Assembly: GCA_900208305.1 (NCBI GenBank)
Contig: OAPG01000050.1
Span: forward strand, 1 to 21,789
Length of the DNA: 21,789 nt
Direction of reading: 5' to 3'
Origin: Melanopsichium pennsylvanicum
Lineage: Eukaryota > Basidiomycota > Ustilaginomycetes > Ustilaginales
Position 1 is the first letter of the stretch. Every line of letters begins with the position of its first letter. This document shows, piece by piece, positions 1-7,383 of the stretch. The position numbers and the translations under genes were made by a program. The notes beneath the pieces are model-generated. The model was not told the DNA's origin and did not search any database. It worked only from the letters and a program-made list of their open reading frames with translations.

Positions 1-4
1 TAAA

Positions 5-74
5 GCTAGTGTAGTTTAATGGTAAAACTTGGGACTTCCACTCTCACATTTTCGGTTCGATTCCGAATACTAGT
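5..74 (+). tRNA. trnG: tRNA-Gly (anticodon UCC)
   Basis: A full cloverleaf can be folded by eye. The 7-bp acceptor stem pairs GCTAGTG with TACTAGT (two G-T pairs). The D stem is GTTT/AAAC. The anticodon stem TGGGA/TCTCA encloses the loop CTTCCAC, giving anticodon TCC (Gly). The T stem TTCGG/CCGAA encloses TTCGATT. It is the only gene at the extreme left end and points away from the end. It is single-copy because the inverted repeat does not reach it. No CCA is encoded, as usual for mitochondrial tRNAs. Confidence 0.9.
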
Positions 75-140
75 ATAATATGTATAGATTTCTAAAATTT
101 ATACCCTGTACTGCTATATTTATTATTAAAGTATCGCAAC

Positions 141-169
141 TAAAACTAAAACTAAAACTAAAACTAAAT
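141..169. repeat. Hexamer tandem repeat (taaaac)x4
   Basis: Four perfect copies of taaaac (141-164) are followed by the partial unit taaat. The repeat lies between trnG and the decayed endonuclease gene. The surrounding 75-312 is AT-rich and holds no recognisable gene. Confidence 0.9.
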
Positions 170-597
170 AAAAAATCTCTGATTTTATTAGCCTAGATTA
201 ATAAGATGGTGAAATTAGAAATATGATTTAGTAGTTTTATAATAAGTATAAATTTCTGATTATAAATATAAAGTAGTAATCGTAATGCTTTCAATTGGTC
301 TAATTTAACTACTAGTAGCCATTCCTGTTTTGTCCAATAAGATCTGATTTATGGTAAGTCATATAATTTATAGAAGTCTGAATATTTCGTTTTTCAATAC
401 TTAGTAGTAGCCCTGTTCGTCGAATTGAAGAGAAATCATACACTTTATCAGTATCACGAGTGATCGCTTGAATGTCTTATGATTCTTCTTAAATTATTTA
501 CTAGAATACCAGTTGACATTAAAATATACTTCTTGTCCTACATTCGTCCCACAGCATGAATAATTGCTTGTTCATACATACGTTCTTCATACTGAGT

Positions 598-627
598 AAA
601 TTGAAATTGAAATTGAAATTGAAATTG
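598..627. repeat. Hexamer tandem repeat (aaattg)x5
   Basis: Five perfect copies of aaattg. On the minus strand they encode alternating Asn-Phe or Gln-Phe within the decayed endonuclease, so the expansion keeps the frame. It may be slippage within a gene no longer under selection. Confidence 0.9.
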
Positions 628-681
628 TTGAAGTACATGGAATAGCTTGCTATCGTTGTTAAAGCTACCATTTGTATGCCA

Positions 682-703
682 TTCTGCGCTGGCGCGACTA
701 AAA
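682..703. repeat. GC cluster, copy 1 of a 22-nt exact repeat
   Basis: A core of tgcgctggcgcgac in AT-rich sequence. The same 22 nt occur exactly at 7258-7279, and again in inverted orientation in the right arm near 17516. Here the cluster sits inside the decayed GIY-YIG gene and reads through in frame (SRASAEW on the minus strand). This resembles the mobile GC clusters known from yeast mitochondrial DNA. Confidence 0.85.
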
Positions 704-1214
704 TAATAGTAGTAGCTATTAGTAGTCTTACCAATTTTACAATTCTAATTATAGATACCGTTTGCAAATAGTGTCTTATGGAATTTGAATTCTTTTTCAC
801 CATTATCATAAAGATCTCGAATAGAACTGTAGTGATTACCAAATCGTCGTTAAAAGTCCGTAGCACTACCCGTCTTCAGATAGATTATGTTGCACAATAT
901 ATACCCCGGATTCATTAGTAAACTGAGATCGAGCAAAGGTATTGTGCGTACTTTTATTAACAAGGATTTACTTTTTAGACACTTCATAGTAAGTAATACC
1001 AGTATTTTTTATAGGTTCTTTAAGTAGGTGTAGTAATTTCCTTTTTTATCAAAATCAATTTTTAATACTAGTATAATTATAATTCAAATTATACATATCA
1101 TTAAGTACTAGACGGTTCGTTTTCATCATGTTAGTATCACTCCACGGAATATAATCCATTTTTAGTATAAATAGATTTGAGTTACCAGTACCAAAGATAC
1201 TTTTAAATGATCAG

Positions 1215-1590
1215 AAGAGAAGGGGGGGCTATCAATCCGTATTTCTCTGGTGTTACGGCCTCAATAGCTACAGGCATGAATCCGTGATATACTCCACAGA
1301 TCTCTGAACATTGTCCGTAGAACACTCCTTCACGCTCGATAAGCACAGATGTTTGATTTAGTCGACCGCATCGATTTTAAGTCCTAGAGATGGAACGGGA
1401 AATCATGGATAAGGTCGTAACAATAAATCGAATGTGTGTATCGATTGGTACTACAACTCGATTATCTACATCTAGTAGTCGTAGTTGTCCATCCTCTAGA
1501 TCTGTTTCAGGAACCATGTAGGAATCAAACTCGATTGATTCTCCATCTTCATTAATGAAATCTGAGTACTCGTATGACCAGTTAGTAATA
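1215..1590 (-). pseudogene. cox2: Diverged orphan copy of the cox2 3' end
   Basis: On the minus strand this encodes the last ~120 residues of cytochrome c oxidase subunit 2. It starts at [15 protein letters not shown] and includes the CuA segment [13 protein letters not shown]. The protein is close to that of the complete cox2, but the DNA differs at many third positions. The exception is an exact 40-nt match at 1241-1280 to 3041-3080. Small deletions break the frame, for example near 1360-1410 and near the end, where part of KYLAW is missing. There is no upstream half: AT-rich DNA follows at 1591-1803. It is best read as the original cox2 3' end displaced when a mobile endonuclease brought in a replacement. 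A tandem duplication followed by divergence is less likely, given the endonuclease genes on both sides. Confidence 0.8.
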
Positions 1591-1803
1591 TTAACACATT
1601 CGTATAAGAAGGTATACTTATTTAATAAACTATGCCTTTTTAAGCAAATAATAATATATGTTAACTTTTAATGTATAAAAATATTATACAAAATATAGTT
1701 GAATATTAATGTATAAATGAATATAATTATTGTATGATTCAGAAATATACTGATAATAAGTATAATTAACTAGAACATCCTACCGAAATAAAATATACTA
1801 ACC

Positions 1804-2837
1804 AATGAAATACACAAACGTAATCTTTAAAGAGTCAAATAAAGAGCAAGATGAACGATTCAAACGAAGTCTCTTTGTAATGCAAGAAATTGCAAATAAT
1901 ACAGGACAACTTCTAAGAATATTAGTTATGCTCTAGGGCTTAAAGAAGGAGTAGTTACAGATAAAGTGGTTACAATTTGTGAAGGTATTGTTATAAATAG
2001 TATTACACTGCCTCTATCTAGTAGTAGTGCTGATCTGATAATAGTTCACTATTCCGTAGTGTAGTAAGATCAAGCTCTTCAACTGGTACTAAAGTACCAG
2101 GTTGTTACCTACTTCATTCGCAGGATCCAACAAAGGATACATATATCGGACAAAGTAAATCACTAGCACAACGGGTACGAGAACACGCAAATGGGAGTTA
2201 TAACGTTCAAAATCTTATTTTATTAAAGATTTTTGAAATAAAGGAATTATAACTCTATTTATTATTTCAGAAGAAGTACTAGATACTATTACTATCACAA
2301 AAGAACTTTTTATTACTATTCTTGAACAATATCTTTTCTTTTATTATAAACCTACTTATAAAAAATGTTTGTAGCTGGAACGAATATTGTAGATTCTAAT
2401 GATCCTAAATTAAGTACAATTATTTGGAGTAAACTTTACATTTATTATAAAGAAGGTGATACTCTTACACTTATCAATATTATGCATTCTACAGCAGCTT
2501 TTTCACGACTTATGAGTAAAACTATTTATTGGGCTCGAGGTATTGTTAAAAAAGGTGGTTGGATTCGTGATACCGCCGGAGGCTTATTACTAATACACCT
2601 GTATCTAATGTAAATATTAATACTCTACTTACTCTTACTGAACTTAAATCAATTGTTGATGACGTTCTTAAACTACCCGTTACTCTGCCAACATCCAAGA
2701 GTGTGAAAGTAACTAATACTTTTACCAATGAAATTCTTTACTTTGATTCTCTAGGTAAAGCAGCTATTTATTTTAATAAGCCTCCTTCTTCCCTTTCACG
2801 ACCTGTTAACCTCCACTCACTCTACCTTAAAAAATAG
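1804..2837 (+). pseudogene. GIY-YIG homing endonuclease, frameshifted
   Basis: The gene probably starts at ATG 1804 (MKYTNVIFKES...). After a frame change near 1915 and another near 2050, the signature GCYLL-(x)-TYIGQS appears at about 2100-2165, followed by LAQRVREHANG with the conserved Arg. Further on is ILEQYLFFYYKP (about 2317-2355), with the conserved Glu expected in the last GIY-YIG motif. At about 2365-2613 is a central domain that includes a W.RGI repeat typical of the DNA-binding linker. After another frame change near 2600 a C-terminal domain (NEILYFDSLGKAAIYF, about 2725-2775) resembles NUMOD/IENR1 and ends at TAG 2835-2837. It runs opposite to cox2 and lies between cox2 and the cox2 remnant. 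There is no second copy in the window, so errors cannot be told from true mutations. It would be nearly full length if the frameshifts are sequencing errors. Confidence 0.75.
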
Positions 2838-2901
2838 AAAATTGAATATGTTACCCCATAAAAAGGTTTATTATAGCACCCTAAATTACTCTACTTATTT
2901 A

Positions 2902-2960
2902 TTTTTATTATAAAATTACCATACTTATTATTTTTTTATTATAAAATTACCATACTTATT
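2902..2960. repeat. Direct duplication, 28-nt unit, period 31
   Basis: The stretch 2902-2929 (tttttattataaaattacc...) recurs exactly at 2933-2960, with a few extra T bases between the copies. It lies in the non-coding gap between the convergent ends of the GIY-YIG gene and cox2. It may be a slippage product or an overlap error. Confidence 0.85.
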
Positions 2961-3011
2961 GGCAATAGTAAAATAGAATTACGTAAGGGGGAAAAATTGC
3001 AAGTTATAATA

Positions 3012-3771
3012 TTAAGATTGGCTATCAATCCAAGCTAGGTATTTCTCTGGTGTTACGGCCTCAATAGCTACAGGCATGAACCCATGATATACTCCACAGA
3101 TTTCGGAACACTGTCCGTAGAATACACCTTCTCGCTCAATTAGAACTGATGTTTGGTTTAGTCGTCCGGGCACAGCATCAATTTTAAGTCCTAGAGATGG
3201 AACGGCAAAATCATGAATTACATCTGCTCCTGTAACAATAAACCGGATATGTGTATCGATCGGCACTACAAATCGGTTATCTACTTCTAGTAGTCGAAGC
3301 TGTCCGTCTTCCAGATCTGTTTCTGGAACCATATATGAGTCGAATTCGATACTTTCTCCGTCCTCATTAATGAAGTCAGAATATTCTGCACTCCAGTACC
3401 ATTGGTGTCCTGCTACTTTAACTGTCATAGAAGGACTAATTACTTCATCCATAAGGTAAAGTAGTTTAAAACTAGGGAAAGCAATAGCAATAAGTACTAG
3501 AGCTGGTGTAATTGTCCAAATTAGCTCAATTAGAGTTCCGTGGTTAGCATATTTGTATACTAGTTGTGATTTATTACTATTAAAGTTAACAATAACTGAT
3601 GATAGTACCCATAGTACTCAACAAATAATTACTAGATAAAAGAAGATTGGAATCGTGTAGTTCTGTAATACCTTCATGTGTTGGTGATGCTCCATCTTGG
3701 AATCCTAGTTGCCAAGGTTGTGGTGCATCATTAAAAATTGCTGTACTAGCAAATGGAAATAGATTAAACAT
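3012..3771 (-). CDS. cox2: Cytochrome c oxidase subunit 2 (left copy, frameshifted)
   Basis: COX2 accepts electrons from cytochrome c at its CuA centre on the intermembrane-space side and passes them to COX1. The protein starts [20 protein letters not shown] and would be 253 residues. It has two transmembrane helices (roughly residues 41-63 and 80-105), the conserved aromatic region [22 protein letters not shown] with a CuA His, and [15 protein letters not shown] with the CuA Cys-x-Glu-x-Cys, His and Met. It ends at TAA 3012-3014. In this copy an extra G (3646-3651) and a 3-nt loss (3613-3622) disrupt residues ~42-55. The right-arm copy is intact there, so this is probably sequencing error. 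A diverged second 3' end lies 1.4 kb downstream. trnV and an AT-rich spacer lie upstream. Confidence 0.95.
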
Positions 3772-4487
3772 TTTTTATATTTATTTATATTATAATAGCT
3801 TTGCTAACCCTACTTCTTAACTTAATAATTATCAATATTATAGTAAGAAAATAGTATTAAATCCTCTTTTATTTAATAACTTTATTACTATTAATATATT
3901 ACTATTTATATACTGTATATAAAGCAGCACTTTTATTTGACTACTCCCCATTAGAATAAAAAACATCAAATCGTAGATTTTATTTATTACAAAGTAGGTT
4001 TTATAACATAATTAGTCATGCATTTATAAAAGACGTAATATTAAGAAAAGAGAAAATTACACCCAGTAACCAATTTAAAGTGAAAGCAGCACGTTAAAAT
4101 AAAAAGAAATTACTCCTTTCCTATAAGATTATATAAAGAAAAAGGCTATAATTTAATAATAGCCACTATAAATAGAAATAATGTTTACTTATTTTAAAAT
4201 AGATACAGTTTATATTTAATAGAGTAATATAAAAAATATTACATTTACATTACTTCTGGTTATAAAATCGAAGATTTTAGTCGGTAAAAAAAAGTAATAT
4301 TTAATAGCCCTGCTAACAGTTATAAATTGAATTATTTAATCCATCTTTTGTCATATGTATTGCCCTGATAAAATAGTATAGCAGTTGCCCTATTAAATTG
4401 AAAGGGCGCTACGCGCGCCTATCCAATTAAAATATCCTATTTTAATTGGGCAGCAGATAACTGGTTATAAATTAATTAATTTAATTT
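3772..4487. other. AT-rich spacer between trnV and cox2
   Basis: No gene is seen. The stretch has several short hairpins of the aaaatc-gatttt type (4264-4278 and a related one near 3968-3982). It also has a GC cluster at about 4403-4420 (gggcgctacgcgcgcc) flanked by inverted copies of an attaaaata-type sequence. It would be the 5' untranslated region of cox2 if trnV and cox2 are co-transcribed. I see no clear promoter. Confidence 0.6.
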
Positions 4488-4557
4488 AAGAATTAGAGGA
4501 ATCGAACCTCTGTCCCCGATGTGTAAGATCGATGCTAAACCACTCAGCTAAATCCTT
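4488..4557 (-). tRNA. trnV: tRNA-Val (anticodon UAC)
   Basis: On the minus strand the acceptor stem AAGGATT/AATTCTT has one G-T pair. The anticodon stem TCGAT/ATCGG encloses the loop CTTACAC, anticodon TAC (Val). The T stem AGAGG/CCTCT encloses TTCGATT. It lies between the atp6 remnant and cox2, in the same direction. Confidence 0.92.
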
Positions 4558-4876
4558 AGATGTATGTATACCTATATATATATATGTATACAGCTTTAAT
4601 AAAAGTATAGAAATAGGATAACCATAAACACTTTGAATTTATAATACGGGATGCCAGTAACTTTAGTAGATATATGATTAATAGTGCTATTAAAAAATAT
4701 ACAAAAAGAGAAGATTTTAGAATGGCTACTTTAAATCTTCTATTTATAGAAGCGCTGGGGTGCAAATAAAATTATAGTTAATGGGGGTAAGAGAAAAACG
4801 GGTTATAAAAATCGAATATTTTATTCCGCAAGAGCATTTAACTGGTTAAATTTAGTAGGACTGAAAATGAAGTTAT
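4558..4876. other. Spacer between atp6 remnant and trnV
   Basis: No gene is supported. The stretch has a TA-dinucleotide run (about 4570-4584) and hairpins at 4808-4822 and 4709-4741 (gaagatttt ... aaatcttc). A minus-strand open frame across part of it is a low-complexity hydrophobic reading of AT-rich DNA. Confidence 0.5.
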
Positions 4877-5067
4877 TTAGTGTAGATCAATAGTATCTTT
4901 AAGGTATGATGCTGTTAGAATACAGAATACGTAAGCTTGGATAAATGAAACTGCAATTTCTAGTCCAATTAGTGGGATAAAGAGACTGAATGGGATTAGA
5001 GTAATAACTGCTGTAATAGCTCCTGATGTAAACATGGTGCTAGGAATCCTGAAAGGATTTTTAGTAG
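4877..5067 (-). pseudogene. atp6: Diverged orphan copy of the atp6 3' end
   Basis: It encodes the last ~63 residues of ATP synthase subunit a: LLKILSGFLAPMFTSG, then GLEIAVSFIQAYVF, ending TIDLH and TAA. The complete atp6 upstream ends with a clearly different version (MKILSGFLAPLFTST, ending AIDLH). The remnant begins exactly where the GIY-YIG gene ends: the endonuclease stop codon overlaps its first bases. The left copy lacks one A, after the codons for LAP, while the right-arm copy (19720-19911) is open throughout. It has no start or upstream half, so it cannot make a protein alone. The best reading is that it is the pre-insertion atp6 3' end, displaced by a cassette that supplied a foreign C-terminus. 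Confidence 0.88.
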
Positions 5068-6528
5068 TGTGTGCTTATTATTTTACCATTAAGCATAGGA
5101 TCTACTTCACGGTTCCAGAATTTTGATAATCGTCAGTTTGCTTTTGTTCTACTTCGTATGATTCAAGTGGAACAATAAACCAAATTTATTTATATGGTTT
5201 ACCCGAATCTACATATTTCTGCTTCCAGTTGTGTGAATTTCTAAACACATCAAAGTATCGTAGAATATCAGCTAGAGAGGAGAAGTTTTATGTAGAATTT
5301 TTTGATTTGTTCCAGTGTCAAGTTTGAGTAGTTGGTAAGGATTAGATAGTGTCTTAGGGGGTTTTTTTGCAATATAAAATTTTGTGTTGAAAATTATCCA
5401 GTACCTGATAGTTCGTAACATTTGTTGATATATCTTCTTATTTTTTTGGAGTCAGTATAACCAATATATTTAGCAGCTTCTGAGAATTAGTAAACTCAGG
5501 ACCTACTTGATTTAGAGTAGTACTGTCAATTAGAATATATTTTCCAGTAGGGATACAATTAACATCAAAATAGTCTGGATAAATTAGCCCATAATCTTTG
5601 TTTCGAGAGGAAAGAGTTCCAGAAGGTCGTACTGATTCATCTTGGAAAATTGTAACTGATTTATCCATTGCAGGTGCTGTAATATAATGAGTTGGTGTGA
5701 TATTTACATTTCTTGTAAAAGTTCTAGTATTAATACCTGTTGCGGCCTCTTTGTGAATAAAAAAAGGAACGTTACCTTCTTGATCGATAAGTTTAGTTTT
5801 ATAACTTGTTATACCAAATTTATCTTGGAAAGCTGTAGAGGACCAATTCATATAATCAAAAATAACACCTTGGCTAGAATACCAAGAAGGAAGATTATAA
5901 GCATGAATTGACTGTTCAACCAGACGAACACGGTGTTTGCTATAGTGTGCTAGAATATTTGAATAGATGGGCATGTCTGAAGTAGGGATACTATATTTGG
6001 ATATATAATCTTTAAAAAGATTACTAGTAGTATATAGAACACCCCATTTTAGATTGGAGATACCACCAATTCTTGCAACATTACGTGCAAAAGATACATC
6101 CTCTCTAGGAAGACCCTTAATAAAACGATCCACATTTTTGTAATAGTTTTCCATTCTATTTCAATATTAATACTAGATCCGACATTTACTAGACAATTTT
6201 CCATAGTAGTGAAAGAGTATACTACAGATTTATTCTTAAAATCTGCAAACAGCTTACGATCAAGAACGTTATCCAGATTCGATAGCTTCGTATAATTACA
6301 AATAGAATTTGGTTCGATAGATGACTTTAGAATACCAGTATTGTCAGAAGGTTTAATAAGAATGTCATAACAATTTTCAATAAGGTAATCGGCTAGATGA
6401 ATATTATTTTTTTTACAAAAATATAGCATTCTATTTAGTGTTTCTCTACTTTTATCTACATTCTTATAATTATACCAAGGAATATAAGATTCATTAGTAA
6501 TAATTGCAGTTTTATTACTAATACCCAT
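5061..6528 (-). CDS. GIY-YIG homing endonuclease inserted in atp6 (frameshifted)
   Basis: Predicted DNA endonuclease of a mobile cassette. ATG 6526-6528 opens MGISNKT, then SYIPWYNYKN. The catalytic GIY-YIG module is at about 6240-6140: SVVY, eight residues, then LVNVGSS with NRMENYY carrying the conserved Arg, so YIG has become NVG. VRLVEQSIHAYN (about 5930-5890) carries the likely catalytic Glu. The C-terminus has a helix-turn-helix-like segment (EAAKYIGY, TDSKKIRRYINKCYEL, about 5470-5405), a TAA at 5394-5396, then more protein-like sequence (IWFIVPLESYEVEQ) to TAA 5061-5063. In the left arm an A is missing near 6161 and another near 5485, and the right arm reads through both. The gene stops at the first base of the atp6 remnant, which points to insertion into atp6. 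Whether a full-length enzyme is made is uncertain. Confidence 0.75.
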
Positions 6529-6872
6529 ACCATTTTCATCTTCTTGACAGTAAATAGTTTTAAGAAAGAAAACGGAGAATTAGGAAAATAATTGAAAAAA
6601 GAAAAATCATTGGAAAAAATAGATGCATAATTATATAAATTATTTACTACCCATTCTTCTTTAAAAATAATCCAAACAAAAAGTCTAGTAATAAGAAATA
6701 GATAAAAAGGATTACACAGCATGAAGATTATAGAGATTTTCATTAGATATGTACCATACATCATTTTATATTGCGCTATTTTTGCACAAAATACAAAAAG
6801 AATTACAAAAATAAAAGTAATAACTGGAATTAGAGCATTTTTCATCACTAAAGTAGGTATAGTTAACATCAC
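6529..6872 (-). CDS. Hydrophobic ORF upstream of the GIY-YIG gene, unknown
   Basis: I do not recognise this protein. From ATG 6870-6872 it reads MMLTIPTLVMKNALIPV and has at least two strongly hydrophobic stretches (about residues 14-31 and 45-70), likely membrane helices, followed by a more polar part (EEWVVNNLYNYA). Its frame differs by one base from that of the GIY-YIG gene. A single indel in the A run near 6560 would fuse the two into one protein, so it may be the N-terminal part of the endonuclease ORF. The right arm repeats it with its own frameshift near 18147. AT-rich DNA easily produces hydrophobic open frames, and the opposite strand here is also open and hydrophobic, so a chance ORF is a real possibility. 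Confidence 0.35.
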
Positions 6873-6915
6873 TTTTCATAGAATATACATAAGAAGTATA
6901 AACATTAAAGAATCC

Positions 6916-7023
6916 CTAAACCATGAAACCAAATAGATGAAAATAATATACTACTAGAAGTACTATAATAGTAATATTTGAAATGATTCTAGTAATACTA
7001 CTTGAGAAAAATTTGTTAGTCAT
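6916..7023 (-). CDS. Small one-helix ORF (35 aa), uncertain
   Basis: A 35-codon frame starting MTNKFFSSSITRIISN, then one hydrophobic segment (about residues 17-28), ending in TAG. It is identical in both arms (17767-17874). No family is recognised. It lies within the atp6 cassette between trnR and the hydrophobic ORF, and could be the broken start of that ORF. Confidence 0.2.
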   Translation of the reverse strand: MTNKFFSSSITRIISNITIIVLLVVYYFHLFGFMV

Positions 7024-7171
7024 TTCAAAATAAATAATTAAGTTCATAGTACATATTGTAACTATTATGTAGACATTAAAATTGCATAGTTAATTTGATA
7101 ATTCTAGAGATTTCTTTTTCTTCACTAACTTTTAAGCTCAAATTGGTAAAAACTTTTGTATAAGAATAGAT

Positions 7172-7242
7172 AAGGAGATATAACTTAAAGGTAGAGTAGT
7201 TCGCTTCTAATGAATTTGTATTGGTTCGATTCCATTTATCTT
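7172..7242 (+). tRNA. trnR: tRNA-Arg (anticodon UCU), antisense to neighbours
   Basis: A cloverleaf folds on the plus strand. The acceptor AAGGAGA/TTATCTT has G-T pairs and one A-A mismatch. The D arm is ACT...AGT around TAAAGGTAG. The anticodon stem GTTCG/TGAAT encloses CTTCTAA, anticodon TCT (Arg). The T loop is TTCGATT on a short TGG/CCA core. The mismatches make it weaker than trnG and trnV, but the D arm and loops fit fungal mitochondrial trnR(ucu). All other genes of this arm run the other way. It lies inside the segment between complete atp6 and its displaced 3' end, so it appears to be part of the inserted cassette. Confidence 0.75.
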
Positions 7243-7257
7243 ATTTTTAATTTCTTT

Positions 7258-7279
7258 TTCTGCGCTGGCGCGACTAAAA
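7258..7279. repeat. GC cluster, copy 2 of a 22-nt exact repeat
   Basis: Identical to 682-703 over 22 nt. It directly abuts the hairpin aaaatcgaataagatttt (7278-7295), just 3' of trnR. This suggests a composite GC-cluster plus hairpin element. Confidence 0.85.
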
Positions 7280-7383
7280 AATCGAATAAGATTTTACAAG
7301 GGGTTTCTATTTACTATGATTACTACTATTAAAAATTAGGATAACTCAGATAAAATAAATTAGGATAACTTGAATTGAATCTC

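Larger units (their letters stand above)
313..1210 (-). pseudogene. Decayed GIY-YIG homing endonuclease downstream of the cox2 remnant
   Basis: Read on the minus strand, fragments in several frames line up as one GIY-YIG endonuclease. Near 1159 there is an N-terminal stretch with MDYIPW, matching SYIPW in the atp6-linked endonuclease of this window. Near 870-924 is a GVYIV segment (the GIY half). Near 785-865 follows SATDF.RRFGNHYSS, the region after YIG with its conserved Arg. Near 560-640 is a segment ending in YEQAIIHA, comparable to VEQSIHA in the atp6 element. Near 320-430 a C-terminal part (KVYDFSSIRRTG) resembles the NUMOD/IENR-type DNA-binding repeats of such enzymes. Stops and frame changes separate the pieces, and no intact ORF remains. 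A hexamer repeat and a GC cluster lie inside. Some frameshifts may be sequencing errors, since the whole contig has indels. It follows the cox2 remnant on the same strand, as Saccharomyces ORF1 follows COX2. Confidence 0.6.

Noticed and set aside
519..866. Minus-strand open frame of 115 codons starting MLRTFNDD
   Set aside because: It crosses the decayed GIY-YIG gene in other frames. The family-like signature (FRRFGNHYSS, YEQAIIHA) lies in the neighbouring frames, so this frame is a shadow.
2546..2728. Minus-strand open frame of 60 codons
   Set aside because: Antisense to the GIY-YIG gene at 1804-2837, whose C-terminal domain is recognisable on the plus strand.
4556..4765. Minus-strand hydrophobic open frame of 69 codons overlapping trnV
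   Set aside because: It overlaps the tRNA, ends in a TA-repeat translation (YIYIYRYTYI) and has no family resemblance.
5687..5911. Plus-strand open frame of 74 codons (mirrored at 18875-19099)
   Set aside because: Antisense to the GIY-YIG gene, with Cys/Ser-rich low-information sequence. Its exact mirror copy is only the inverted repeat.
6721..6936. Plus-strand open frame of 71 codons (mirrored at 17854-18069)
   Set aside because: Antisense to the hydrophobic ORF, with no motif. Both strands are open because of AT-rich composition.
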